Source: an uncultured Lachnospiraceae bacterium
Lineage (GTDB): Bacteria > Bacillota_A > Clostridia > Lachnospirales > Lachnospiraceae
Assembly (NCBI GenBank): GCA_905207905.1
Contig: CAJLNC010000041.1
Span: 1-23,421, forward strand
Length of the DNA: 23,421 bases
Direction of reading: 5' to 3'
A program made the position numbers and the translations under genes. The notes beneath the pieces are model-generated. The model saw only the letters and a list, made by a program, of their open reading frames with translations, had not been told where the DNA came from and did not search any database. The stretch's first letter is position 1, and the number at the start of each line of letters is the position of its first letter. Shown piece by piece: positions 7,166-14,265 of this stretch.

Positions 7166-8351
7166 AAAGAAAAGAGACAGGGAAGAGTATGTCAGCCTGA
7201 AACGAAAATTCTATGTCCGGCTTTTGCAGACGGTGCTGGTTTCTGTGGGGATCGTTTTTGGCTTTTATCTGCTGGTTTGGAAGGACCGGGGTGGTAACTG
7301 GATGTTGGAATTTTTTCAGAATGGGTTTGGACTGGACTGGACCTCTGCCATGATTCTGTATAATCAGATATTCCGGAATAACAAGGATACCATTGCACTT
7401 TTGCTGTTCAGCCTGGTGTTTTTTCTGGCGATCCGGAAGGTTCTGAATGAGTTTATCGGGTGTTTTCAGGCGGTGAACAGTGGGATTGATCAGCTTCTGG
7501 AGGAGGAAGGGAAGATTCAGCTTCCACCGGAGCTTTTGGAGACGGAGCGGCGGTTAAAAGAGGTGAAGGAGGAACTTGCCCGCCGGAGTCTGACAGCCGC
7601 TCAGGCAGAGCAGCGAAAAAATGATCTGGTGATGTATCTGGCCCACGATATGCGGACTCCTATGACTTCCGTTATCGGTTATCTCAGCCTTCTGCAGGAA
7701 GCGCCGGATCTTCCGGCAAAACAGAGGGCGAAATATGTGGGCATTTCATTGGAGAAAGCCTGCCGGCTGGAAAAAATGATGAACGAATTTTTTGAGATTA
7801 CCAGGTACAATCTGCAGCAGATCACCATCAGTCCGGAACCCATTGATCTGTATTACCTTCTGGTGCAGCTGATGGACGAGCTGTCGCCTCTATTGTCAGC
7901 CAGGGGGAATTGGGCTGTGCTGCAGGCAGATGAGAATCTGACAGTTGACGGGGATCCGGACAAGCTGGCCAGGGTGTTTAACAATGTGATGAAAAATGCA
8001 GCTTCCTACAGCTTTCCAAATACAGAAATAATGCTTCGGGCAGAGGAGCGGGATGGTCAGGTGGTGCTGGTGTTCCAAAACCAGGGGAAAACCATCCCTG
8101 AGTATAAGTTGGAGGCTATTTTCGAGAAATTTTACCGGATGGATGAATCCCGCACTTCCAACACAGGAGGCACCGGCCTGGGGCTTGCCATTGCAAAGGA
8201 GATCGTGGCCCTCCATGGAGGAACGATCAAGGCAGACAGCCGGGAGGATACGGTGACCTTTACCATCACCCTGCCCAAGGTGCAGGAGAACAGAAGGCAA
8301 AGAAGAGAGACAGCCGGGGAGGCATTGGGAAAAGATTTGGCACAATCTTAG
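7158..8351 (+). CDS. VanS-like sensor histidine kinase
   Basis: A 397-residue membrane histidine kinase. There are two membrane segments (about 20-41 and 77-93) with a short ~35-residue external loop. A cytoplasmic helix leads to the H-box YLAHDMRTPMTSVIGYLSLL with H163. The N-box is DPDKLARVFNNVMKNAASYS, the F-box FEKFYRMDESR and the G2 box TGGTGLGLAIAKEI. The G1 box is degenerate (FQNQGKTIP), as in VanS proteins. The stretch from the H-box through EKMMNEFFEITRYNL and IDLYYLLVQ is strikingly VanS-like. VanS senses cell-wall stress or glycopeptides and phosphorylates or dephosphorylates VanR. The small external loop suggests sensing within or close to the membrane. The gene overlaps the regulator gene; its stop codon overlaps the first half of a direct repeat that may be the regulator's binding site. 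Confidence 0.9.
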   Translation: MSKKKRDREEYVSLKRKFYVRLLQTVLVSVGIVFGFYLLVWKDRGGNWMLEFFQNGFGLDWTSAMILYNQIFRNNKDTIALLLFSLVFFLAIRKVLNEFIGCFQAVNSGIDQLLEEEGKIQLPPELLETERRLKEVKEELARRSLTAAQAEQRKNDLVMYLAHDMRTPMTSVIGYLSLLQEAPDLPAKQRAKYVGISLEKACRLEKMMNEFFEITRYNLQQITISPEPIDLYYLLVQLMDELSPLLSARGNWAVLQADENLTVDGDPDKLARVFNNVMKNAASYSFPNTEIMLRAEERDGQVVLVFQNQGKTIPEYKLEAIFEKFYRMDESRTSNTGGTGLGLAIAKEIVALHGGTIKADSREDTVTFTITLPKVQENRRQRRETAGEALGKDLAQS

Positions 8352-8412
8352 GATTTTCTTAGGAAATAAACAATGGAATGTTAAAAACAGGAAGTCTCCT
8401 GTCTAGTACAAT
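8347..8412 (+). promoter_or_regulatory. Promoter of vanY-like gene with 11-bp direct-repeat operator
   Basis: CTTAGGA occurs at 8347-8353 and again at 8358-8364, exactly 11 bases apart in the same orientation. That is the spacing OmpR/VanR-type regulators use to bind as head-to-tail dimers, and the sequence resembles the CGTAGGAAAT-type core of VanR boxes. A -10 TACAAT (8407-8412) follows, but the -35 region (about 8384-8389, AAAACA) is poor, as expected for an activator-dependent promoter. A small inverted repeat ACAGGA/TCCTGT (8387-8402) lies between. Regulation by the adjacent two-component system is inference. Confidence 0.5.
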
Positions 8413-8495
8413 AAAACCGAACAGAGCAGTACTCGTCAGAGCATTTTTTGCAAAGGGGCAGCTCATATACAGTGGTTGGGACAGGAGGAAGCAGG

Positions 8496-9344
8496 ATGCG
8501 AAGAAAAAGATACCATAGAGGGAGAACATTGGGGATTTTGGCAGGCTGCCTCTTTTTAGGAGGAACGGCGGCAGCAGGGCTTCATTTTTTAAAGGAAGCA
8601 GGAACGGTAAAATCAGGGCAGCAGGAAGGAGCTGTCCTGGAAACCTATGCGCAGGGAATCCAGGTGATGACGGAAGATAGGGGGGAGGTTCGCGAGAACG
8701 TATCTTCAGAGTATGAGGCAGAAGGGCTGGGGGTCAATGTATGGGAGGAAGATACGGTCAGCCAGAATCGGGATTCGGAGGATTCCACTCCGGATGAGAC
8801 ATCCTGGAGTCTGCTTTTGGTGAACAGGTGGAATAAGATTCCGGAGGATTACCAGGTAGAACTGGTGACCCTGAACAACGGAGAGCAGGTGGATGCCAGA
8901 ATTTACCCGGCACTTCAGGCGATGTTTGACGATGCCAGGGCAGAGTCCGTATACCCCATTGTGGCCTCCGGCTACCGCACCAGGGAAGAACAGGAGCAGA
9001 TTATGTCGGAGAAGATCGCAGAGTATGAGGGCCAGGGGTATTCTCCCCAGGAGGCGAAAGAAAAGGCGGAAACCTGGGTGGCGCTTCCGGGAACCAGCGA
9101 GCACCAGATGGGGATCGCAGTAGATATCAATGCAGACGGTGTTTATTCCAGCGGAGACCAGGTGTATGGATGGCTGGCGGAAAATGCATATCGGTATGGT
9201 TTTATCCGCAGGTATCCGGAGGACAAGACAGAGATCACCGGAGTGATCCATGAGCCATGGCATTACCGCTATGTGGGAAAAGAAGCGGCAAAAGAGATCC
9301 AGGAGCAAGGGGTTTGCCTGGAGGAATATCTGGGAGCAGTTTAA
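8496..9344 (+). CDS. VanY-like D-alanyl-D-alanine carboxypeptidase (peptidase M15B)
   Basis: A 282-residue protein with an N-terminal membrane anchor (about 11-30), a linker rich in acidic residues (about 60-102) and a C-terminal VanY domain. The zinc site is complete: S-E-H-Q-M-G-I-A-V-D (H203, D210) and E-P-W-H-Y-R (E253, H256). ASGYRTREEQ is the usual substrate-side motif. Such enzymes cut the terminal D-Ala from peptidoglycan stem peptides outside the membrane. I chose the ATG at 8496, with AGGAGGA six bases before it, over an in-frame TTG at 8448 without a ribosome site. It lies directly behind VanRS-like genes with an operator-like repeat in between. No vanH, vanX or D-Ala-D-Lac/D-Ser ligase is present in the window, so glycopeptide resistance cannot be claimed. 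Confidence 0.92.
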   Translation: MRRKRYHRGRTLGILAGCLFLGGTAAAGLHFLKEAGTVKSGQQEGAVLETYAQGIQVMTEDRGEVRENVSSEYEAEGLGVNVWEEDTVSQNRDSEDSTPDETSWSLLLVNRWNKIPEDYQVELVTLNNGEQVDARIYPALQAMFDDARAESVYPIVASGYRTREEQEQIMSEKIAEYEGQGYSPQEAKEKAETWVALPGTSEHQMGIAVDINADGVYSSGDQVYGWLAENAYRYGFIRRYPEDKTEITGVIHEPWHYRYVGKEAAKEIQEQGVCLEEYLGAV

Positions 9345-9361
9345 AAGAGACTGACGGGAAG

Positions 9362-9391
9362 TGTATAAAAAGAACAGGAAAGGGCCATACT
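9362..9391 (+). promoter_or_regulatory. Sigma-G-like (forespore) promoter of the SASP-like gene
   Basis: TGTATA (9362-9367) and CATACT (9386-9391) are separated by 18 bases. This fits the forespore sigma-G pattern (-35 like TGMATA, -10 like CATnnTA) with a mismatch at the last -10 base. It would start a transcript about 15 bases before the ribosome site of the SASP-like gene. The match is by eye. Confidence 0.45.
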
Positions 9392-9430
9392 CCAGAAAAA
9401 CAACAGAACAGGAAAGGAGTATGGCACAGT

Positions 9431-9763
9431 ATGAAAGAAAGACAGGTTCAAAAAGAAGGAGAATTATGGGAGAAAAAGCAGGATTCCCGGAATGGGCAGG
9501 GTTCCTGGAACGAGCAGGCTTTTTGCAAAGGGCAGGATTTCCCAAAAGAACAGGCTGCTGGAAAAAAACAGGAGATCTGCTGGGAGGATCTGCCAGAGCA
9601 GGAACGGATGAAATACGAGATCGCTGAAGAACTGGGGCTGTTGGAACAGGTGAGAGAAAATGGCTGGAAATCCCTGTCTGCCAAGGAGACGGGGCGGATC
9701 GGCGGCCTGATGACCAGGAGAAAGCGGGAGAAAAAGACTAGCAGGACGGGCGCAAGAGATTGA
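9431..9763 (+). CDS. Alpha/beta-type small acid-soluble spore protein-like, with hexapeptide-repeat extension
   Basis: A 110-residue protein whose C-terminal half (about 60-102) follows the alpha/beta SASP plan. KYEIAEELGLLEQV contains the E-I-A-x-E site recognised by the Gpr germination protease. ENGWKSLSAKETG parallels SspF-type proteins, and GRIGGLMTRR matches the second conserved SASP block (G-x-V/I-G-G-x-x-T-K/R-R). SASPs coat and protect spore DNA and are degraded at germination by Gpr, whose gene lies 3.5 kb downstream. The N-terminal half (17-52) is six degenerate hexapeptides, with Cys and Trp, which is not usual for the family; SASPs are normally 60-75 residues. AAGGAG (9414-9419) is 11 bases from this ATG. 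Another ATG at 9421 is out of frame and too close to it. DNA binding of this variant is inferred. Confidence 0.68.
   Translation: MKERQVQKEGELWEKKQDSRNGQGSWNEQAFCKGQDFPKEQAAGKKQEICWEDLPEQERMKYEIAEELGLLEQVRENGWKSLSAKETGRIGGLMTRRKREKKTSRTGARD
9478..9585 (+). repeat. Six degenerate 18-bp tandem repeats inside the SASP-like gene
   Basis: Units start at 9478, 9496, 9514, 9532, 9550 and 9568, each opening with G/A-CAGG. They encode hexapeptides beginning with Gln, for example QDSRNG, QGSWNE and QDFPKE. The period is a multiple of three, so the frame is kept. Divergence is clear in the last two units. Confidence 0.75.
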
Positions 9764-9834
9764 TTTTGACAGCCTCCTGTTTCCTCACATTTCCATCATA
9801 AATATGAAAAAAGTGTGAAAGATTTCGGATTTTG

Positions 9835-9863
9835 TTGACATGGAAGAAGTGGTTTGTTACACT
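9835..9863 (+). promoter_or_regulatory. Sigma-A promoter of the NlpC/P60 gene
   Basis: A perfect -35 TTGACA (9835-9840) and -10 TACACT (9858-9863) are separated by 17 bases, about 75 bases before the start codon. This gives the secreted hydrolase its own vegetative promoter. Confidence 0.8.
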
Positions 9864-9937
9864 TTTACGGAAATGAGAAATAAACTCGTAACAATTCCGA
9901 AATAATTAAGGAATAGGAAACATGGAGGTAAATGGTA

Positions 9938-11371
9938 ATGAAAAGAAAAATGTTGAGCGTTTCCGTTTACTGCCTTGCGTCCGGTATGATGTTTGCAGGT
10001 GTGGGAAGTTTGCAGGCAGGGGCGACGGAGGTAGTGTCGGAAACGGCAGAAACCGAAGCTGAGACTGTGGAGACTGACCGGGAAGGCGAAGCGATGGCTG
10101 AGACGGAAGAGACGTCTCTTGAGGGAGAGCTGATCTTTGCCAAATGTGAGGAGTATATTAATGTCCGCAGCAGTGCAGGTACGGATTCTCAGGTTGTGGC
10201 AAAGCTGTATGATAAGGATTCCGCCACGGTCCTTGGGCAGGAGGGAGACTGGCTGAAGATCCAGTCCGGAAATGCCAGCGGTTATGTGAAAGCAGAATAT
10301 TTTGCCACAGGCGAGGAAGCAGAGCAGATTGCAGATCAGGTAGCTTACCGGGTGGCAGTGGTACATCCGGAGGATCTGAACGTTCGAACCGATCCCACAG
10401 AGGAGGCGGGAGTGTTAGGCGTGGCTCACCAGTCAGAGGAGCTGGAGGTAGTAGATTACAGCAATGACTGGATGAAGGTGGCTCTTGGAAATGATGTATA
10501 CGGATATGTAAACGCGTATTATGTAGATTATAAGACCTATTATCCGGTGGGAGAGACGCTGGAGGAGGAGCAGGCCAGATTGGAAGCGGAGCGCCAGGCC
10601 GGGGAAAGTGCTTCTGCGCCTGAGACAGAACCGGAATATATGCCTGAGGAAGAGTATCCGGAGGAGACCGAGTACGCTCCTGAGGAGGAATATCCGGAGG
10701 AGACGGAGTATGTGCCCGAGGAGGAGTATCCAGGGGAAACAGAAACGGAGTACGTACCGGAGGAAGAATATCCGGAGGAGACCGAGTACGTGCCTGAGGA
10801 GGAATATCCGGAGGAGACCGAGTACGTACCGGAGGAAGAATACCCGGAGGAGACCGAGTACGTGCCTGAGGAGGAATACCCGGAGGAGACCGAGTATGTG
10901 CCAGAGGAAGAATACCCAGAAGAGACGGAATACGTAGAGGAGACGGAGTACATAGAGGAAACGGAATATGTAGAAGAGACCGAGTATGTGGAGGAGACCG
11001 AGGATCAGACTTCTGATCTTGGTCAGCAGATTGTGGACTATGCCATTCAGTTTGTGGGCAATCCCTATGTGTACGGAGGCACTAGTCTGACCAATGGAGC
11101 GGATTGTTCCGGTTTTACCCAGTCCGTATTTGCCAACTTCGGTATCAGTCTTTCCAGGACAGCGGCAGATCAGTCTTATGGCGGCACCGCGGTGGATCTG
11201 GGAAGCATTCAGCCGGGAGATTTGCTGTTTTACAGCGACGGCGGAGGAATCAGCCACGTAGCCATTTACATGGGTGGAGGTCAGATCGTGCATGCGGCCA
11301 ATGCAGCTTCCGGTATCACCACATCCAATTATGACTACAGCACGCCGGTGTCTGCCAGCCGGTACTGGTAA
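9938..11371 (+). CDS. Secreted SH3b / NlpC-P60 cell-wall hydrolase with acidic tandem-repeat linker
   Basis: A 477-residue exported protein. It has a signal peptide (about 1-30, ending near LQAGATE), two bacterial SH3 domains (about 64-124 and 137-197; NVRSSAGTDSQVV and NVRTDPTEEAGVL), a Pro-Glu-Tyr repeat linker (233-354) and an NlpC/P60 domain (about 360-477). The catalytic triad is visible: C390 in NGADCSGF, H440 in GGISHVAIYMG and a third polar position at H452 in IVHAAN. Such enzymes usually cut D-Glu to diamino-acid bonds in peptidoglycan stem peptides, with SH3 domains binding the wall. I prefer the ATG at 9938 (8 bases from GGAGGT) over 9932, which is only 2 bases away. The highly acidic linker probably spans or resists binding to the anionic wall; that is inference. 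Confidence 0.92.
   Translation: MKRKMLSVSVYCLASGMMFAGVGSLQAGATEVVSETAETEAETVETDREGEAMAETEETSLEGELIFAKCEEYINVRSSAGTDSQVVAKLYDKDSATVLGQEGDWLKIQSGNASGYVKAEYFATGEEAEQIADQVAYRVAVVHPEDLNVRTDPTEEAGVLGVAHQSEELEVVDYSNDWMKVALGNDVYGYVNAYYVDYKTYYPVGETLEEEQARLEAERQAGESASAPETEPEYMPEEEYPEETEYAPEEEYPEETEYVPEEEYPGETETEYVPEEEYPEETEYVPEEEYPEETEYVPEEEYPEETEYVPEEEYPEETEYVPEEEYPEETEYVEETEYIEETEYVEETEYVEETEDQTSDLGQQIVDYAIQFVGNPYVYGGTSLTNGADCSGFTQSVFANFGISLSRTAADQSYGGTAVDLGSIQPGDLLFYSDGGGISHVAIYMGGGQIVHAANAASGITTSNYDYSTPVSASRYW
10634..10999 (+). repeat. In-frame 36-bp tandem repeat (8 copies) followed by four 18-bp half units
   Basis: Eight copies of EYVPEEEYPEET (one with an extra E-T, two with Met or Ala for Val) are followed by four copies of EYVEET-like units. 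Codon choice alternates between two versions of the unit from about 10748: GTA-CCG-GAG-GAA-GAA, then GTG-CCT-GAG-GAG-GAA. This points to later duplication in 72-bp blocks. Copy number is likely to vary between strains. Confidence 0.95.
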
Positions 11372-11412
11372 GATACTGCTGGAAAATTTTTATTTTCCTC
11401 CTGTCGTTTTTG

Positions 11413-11421
11413 TGTTATACT
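11413..11421 (+). promoter_or_regulatory. Extended -10 promoter of the small membrane protein-holA operon
   Basis: TGT followed by TATACT (11416-11421) gives an extended -10 element about 45 bases before the next start codon. No good -35 is seen, which extended -10 promoters can tolerate. Confidence 0.5.
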
Positions 11422-11467
11422 AAAGAACACAAACGCAGAGCCAAGGAGACGGCAGGAGGAGGATCGC

Positions 11468-11665
11468 ATGAAGCTGATAAAAAAGCTAGTAAAGGTGACT
11501 GTGAAATTTATTGCAGGAGTAGTGATATTCGGTCTGTTTTTTATGGCGGTGGATCCCAGCGGCACAAATATGAAAAAGCAGGCGGAAAAGCTGAAAAAGT
11601 GGATTACCGGAAAAACTTCCTCACTCAATTTTGATCAGGAGCAGACTGACCAGGAGGCAGAATAA
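11468..11665 (+). CDS. Small single-pass membrane protein, unknown function
   Basis: A 65-residue protein: a basic N-terminus, one membrane helix (about 12-28), a short charged region rich in Lys and an acidic tail. The purine-rich AGGAGGAGG stretch ends a few bases before the ATG, and an extended -10 promoter lies upstream, so it is very likely translated. holA follows after 10 bases, which suggests translational coupling. I recognise no family motif. The N-in, basic-flanked helix suggests a cytoplasmic C-terminus if the positive-inside rule is followed at residues 36-50, but topology is uncertain. Confidence 0.6.
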   Translation: MKLIKKLVKVTVKFIAGVVIFGLFFMAVDPSGTNMKKQAEKLKKWITGKTSSLNFDQEQTDQEAE

Positions 11666-11675
11666 TTCAGAACTT

Positions 11676-12665
11676 ATGAAAAATATAGAGGAAGATATTA
11701 AATCAGGAAAATTTAAGAGCATCTATCTGTTTTACGGGGAGGAAGCATATCTAAAAAATCTGTATAAGAATCGGCTGAAGAACGCCCTGGTCAGTTCGGA
11801 GGATACCATGAATTTGAATGTGTATCAGGGAAAAGGGATCTCCATTCCTCAGGTGATCGATCAGGCGGAGACTATGCCATTTTTTGCAGACCATCGACTG
11901 ATCTTGCTGGAGGACAGCGGATTTTTTAAGAATGCGGCCCCGGAGCTGGCGGATTATCTGGGAGAAGGAGCACCTGCAGAGACGGTGTTCCTTTTTGTGG
12001 AAACTGAAGTGGATAAACGGGGGAAACTGTACAAGACCGTGAAATCCAAGGGAAGAATCGTAGAATTTGCAAGACAGAATGAGCAGACGCTTACCAACTG
12101 GGTTCTGCGGGCTCTGCAGAAGGAGAATTTGAAAATTACCCGCTCTGCCATGCAGCTTTTTTTGGAGCGGACCGGAAATGATATGGAAAATATCAGCAGA
12201 GAACTGGAGAAACTGATTTCCTATGTATATGGAAGGGAAGGCATCACCAGGGAGGATGTAGAAGCGATCTGTACCCTTCGGACAGAGAACAAGATTTTTG
12301 ACATGATCAATGCCATTGCAGAGAAAAAGCAGAAGCGGGCGTTGGAGCTTTATTATGATTTGCTGGCCTTAAAGGAGGCGCCGCTGCGAATACTGGCGCT
12401 GATTGCCAGACAGTTCCACTTGCTTTTACAGGTCAAGGATTTAAGGCGTCAGGGGTTTGATCAGGGAGAGATTGCCTCCAGGGCAGGAATTATGAATTTT
12501 GTGGTGCGAAATTGCTTGCGGCAGGGAGAATATTTTTCATCGGAACTGCTGAGAGGGGCAGTGGAGGAGTGCGTTCGCACGGAGGAAGCCATCAAAACCG
12601 GCAGGCTGGGAGACCGGCTTGGAGTGGAGCTGCTGATCGTAAAGTACAGCCAGGAGAAGAAGTAA
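11676..12665 (+). CDS. holA: DNA polymerase III delta subunit
   Basis: A 329-residue HolA protein, the clamp-loader subunit that opens the sliding beta clamp. The N-terminal stretch MKNIEEDIKSGKFKSIYLFY, followed by GEEAYL, is the typical delta-subunit start. The central ERTGNDMENISRELEKLISY and the C-terminal helical collar domain (LALIARQFHLLLQVKDLRRQG, followed by ELLIVKYS near the end) complete the family pattern. I chose the ATG at 11676 because it matches family N-termini. An upstream in-frame ATG at 11631 overlaps the preceding gene and would add atypical residues. The nearest purine-rich site (AGGAGG, about 11652-11657) is rather far, so coupling to the small upstream gene may matter. 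It is followed by a bidirectional terminator shared with rpsT, a common clostridial arrangement. Confidence 0.92.
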   Translation: MKNIEEDIKSGKFKSIYLFYGEEAYLKNLYKNRLKNALVSSEDTMNLNVYQGKGISIPQVIDQAETMPFFADHRLILLEDSGFFKNAAPELADYLGEGAPAETVFLFVETEVDKRGKLYKTVKSKGRIVEFARQNEQTLTNWVLRALQKENLKITRSAMQLFLERTGNDMENISRELEKLISYVYGREGITREDVEAICTLRTENKIFDMINAIAEKKQKRALELYYDLLALKEAPLRILALIARQFHLLLQVKDLRRQGFDQGEIASRAGIMNFVVRNCLRQGEYFSSELLRGAVEECVRTEEAIKTGRLGDRLGVELLIVKYSQEKK

Positions 12666-12750
12666 GAAATGAGACTATGGAGAAAGTCTGTAAATAAGAT
12701 TTTCTATGATAAGGATCGGCGAAAGGCCTGGGAAACAAAAAGATAAGAAA

Positions 12751-12784
12751 AACCCCCGCTGACATGACGGTATCAGCGGGGGTT
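12751..12784. terminator. Bidirectional terminator between holA and rpsT
   Basis: Perfect 12-bp arms AACCCCCGCTGA (12751-12762) and TCAGCGGGGGTT (12773-12784) enclose a 10-base loop. The stem is followed by CCTTTT on the plus strand and by a TTTTTCTTATC-type run on the minus strand. It serves both convergent genes. Confidence 0.93.
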
Positions 12785-12797
12785 CCTTTTCATCTAT

Positions 12798-13061
12798 TTA
12801 CGCAATGCCGTTAACAGCTTTTGCTAAACGGGATACTTTTCTGGATGCGGTATTCTTGTGATACACGCCCTTAGAAGCAGCTTTATCGATAGCGGCAGTA
12901 GCAGCCAGCAGTGCAGCAGAAGCAGTTTCCTTATCTCCAGCAGCAACAGCAGCATCTACCTTCTTGATAGCAGTCTTAACAGCAGATTTGATTGCCTTAT
13001 TACGCTCGTTTCTGGTTTTTGTTACCAGGATTCTCTTTTTTGCAGACTTAATATTAGCCAA
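12798..13061 (-). CDS. rpsT: 30S ribosomal protein S20
   Basis: An 87-residue basic S20 protein that binds 16S rRNA in the small subunit. The start is a TTG, giving (M)ANIKSAKKRILVTKTRNERN, the standard S20 N-terminus. GGAGGT lies 7 bases before it. An ATG 54 bases upstream would add 18 residues foreign to the family, so the longer reading is rejected. A UUG start is also used by E. coli rpsT, where it is part of autoregulation by S20. The gene has its own strong promoter and shares a terminator with holA. Confidence 0.96.
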   Translation of the reverse strand: MANIKSAKKRILVTKTRNERNKAIKSAVKTAIKKVDAAVAAGDKETASAALLAATAAIDKAASKGVYHKNTASRKVSRLAKAVNGIA

Positions 13062-13134
13062 CCCGTACACCTCCAAACATTGTGATTTATAGTTTGTTCC
13101 ATTAAAATCGGACACGGACGTTTAATGTAAACAT

Positions 13135-13150
13135 ACTAATATATATTAGT
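13135..13150. repeat. 16-bp perfect palindrome over the rpsT -10 box
   Basis: ACTAATATATATTAGT reads the same on both strands and covers the rpsT -10 and expected start point. It could be an operator, or just AT-rich promoter melting sequence. Confidence 0.5.
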
Positions 13151-13171
13151 CCAAAGTCATGGGCCTGTCAA
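13143..13171 (-). promoter_or_regulatory. Sigma-A promoter of rpsT
   Basis: On the minus strand TTGACA (13166-13171) and TAATAT (13143-13148) are 17 bases apart, about 80 bases before the TTG start. This near-consensus promoter suits a ribosomal protein gene. Confidence 0.85.
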
Positions 13172-13274
13172 TACATAATTCGGGAAAAATTGCAAAAAAT
13201 AAGGAAAATAGGAATGTTTCAGCAAATGGATTAAAAAATATCCTCCAAAAGGAAAGAAATGCGAAGGAGGACCA

Positions 13275-14240
13275 ATGCAGGAGGCAGTGATGATCGAAAA
13301 GTTTCAGGTACGGACAGATCTGGCGCTGGAGGCCAGGGAGAGCTATGAAAAGGACGATGTGAGAATCCGGGGAGTGAAGATTCTGGAGGAGGAAGATCCG
13401 GAGAAGGAAATTTATACCACAGTGGTAAAAATTGAGACAGAGAATGGGGCGAAGGCCATGGGAAAACCGGTGGGAACCTACATTACCCTGGAAGCTCCAA
13501 ATTTGTCCGACGCGGATGAGGGGTATCACCGGGAAGTATCCGAGGAGGTGGCAAAACGTCTTCTTCAGCTTATGGGGGATACCAGAAAGTCTGTATTGAT
13601 TGTGGGGCTGGGAAATCGGGAAGTGACACCGGATGCTCTTGGGCCAAATGTGGTGAATAATCTGCAGATTACCCGCCATATTATCCGGGAATTTGGCAGG
13701 GCCTCTCTGGAGTCTGGAATGGAGACTTCCGTCAGCGCCATTGTGCCCGGAGTGATGGCACAGACTGGAATGGAAACGTTGGAGATCATCCAAGGGGTGG
13801 TCAAAGAGACCAGACCGGAGCTGGTAGTGGTGATCGACGCTCTGGCAGCCAGAAGTACCAAAAGATTGAACCGCACCATCCAGATTACAGATACTGGAAT
13901 TAATCCAGGCTCCGGAGTGGGAAACCACAGACAGGGAATCAGCAGAGAGATTCTTGGGATTCCGGTGATCGCCATTGGCGTGCCCACTGTGGTGGATGCG
14001 GCCACCATTGTGAATGACACCATGGAAAATCTGGTTGAGGCTATGGATGCCACAAAGGAGATGCGGCAGCTGGGCGGTGTTATGGGAACCCTGGATAAGG
14101 CGGAAAAGTATGAGATGATTCGGGAGCTGATTTCCCCGCATCTAAATACCATGTTTGTTACCCCGAAGGACATTGACGATACTGTGAAGCGATTAAGCTA
14201 TACGATCTCCGAGGGACTGAATCTGGCATTTGGAGGATGA
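13275..14240 (+). CDS. gpr: Germination protease (SASP endopeptidase)
   Basis: A 321-residue Gpr (peptidase A25), the protease that degrades alpha/beta SASPs when spores germinate. It is made as a zymogen. The propeptide boundary region VRTDLALEA (12-20) matches the family's self-cleavage neighbourhood. Conserved blocks are VLIVGLGNREVTPDALGP, VVVIDALAARS and ITDTGINPGSGVGNHRQGIS, containing the acidic residues thought to be catalytic. AAGGAGG precedes the ATG by 4 bases; a second ATG at 13290 with GGAGG 5 bases upstream is also possible and would remove five residues. spoIIP follows, as in Bacillus. I could not find a convincing sigma-G promoter in the 13172-13274 gap. Confidence 0.97.
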   Translation: MQEAVMIEKFQVRTDLALEARESYEKDDVRIRGVKILEEEDPEKEIYTTVVKIETENGAKAMGKPVGTYITLEAPNLSDADEGYHREVSEEVAKRLLQLMGDTRKSVLIVGLGNREVTPDALGPNVVNNLQITRHIIREFGRASLESGMETSVSAIVPGVMAQTGMETLEIIQGVVKETRPELVVVIDALAARSTKRLNRTIQITDTGINPGSGVGNHRQGISREILGIPVIAIGVPTVVDAATIVNDTMENLVEAMDATKEMRQLGGVMGTLDKAEKYEMIRELISPHLNTMFVTPKDIDDTVKRLSYTISEGLNLAFGG

Positions 14241-14265
14241 AGAGAAAGACAGGAACAGATGCTGC

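Noticed and set aside
9421..9627. Alternative ORF with ATG at 9421 across the SASP-like gene
   Set aside because: Its ATG is only one base from the AAGGAG and its product is just the 18-bp repeat in another frame; the overlapping frame has a SASP-like domain.
10634..10999. Regular 36-bp repeats as a possible CRISPR array
   Set aside because: The units are contiguous with no unique spacers and encode an in-frame acidic linker inside a clear gene.
10433..11293. 286-codon minus-strand ORF opposite the NlpC/P60 gene, and a 137-codon Ser/Tyr repeat ORF (10540-10953)
   Set aside because: Both are antisense readings of the in-frame tandem repeat, which lacks stops in several frames.
11381..11398. 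GGAAAAT/ATTTTCC hairpin after the NlpC/P60 gene
   Set aside because: The stem is short and AT-rich with no following T-run; not good enough to call a terminator.
13172..13274. Sigma-G promoter for gpr
   Set aside because: CATAATT near 13173 resembles a -10, but no -35 fits at 17-18 bases upstream; expected from biology but not supported here.
13146..14141. 331-codon minus-strand ORF opposite gpr
   Set aside because: Shadow of gpr; no ribosome site and no family features.
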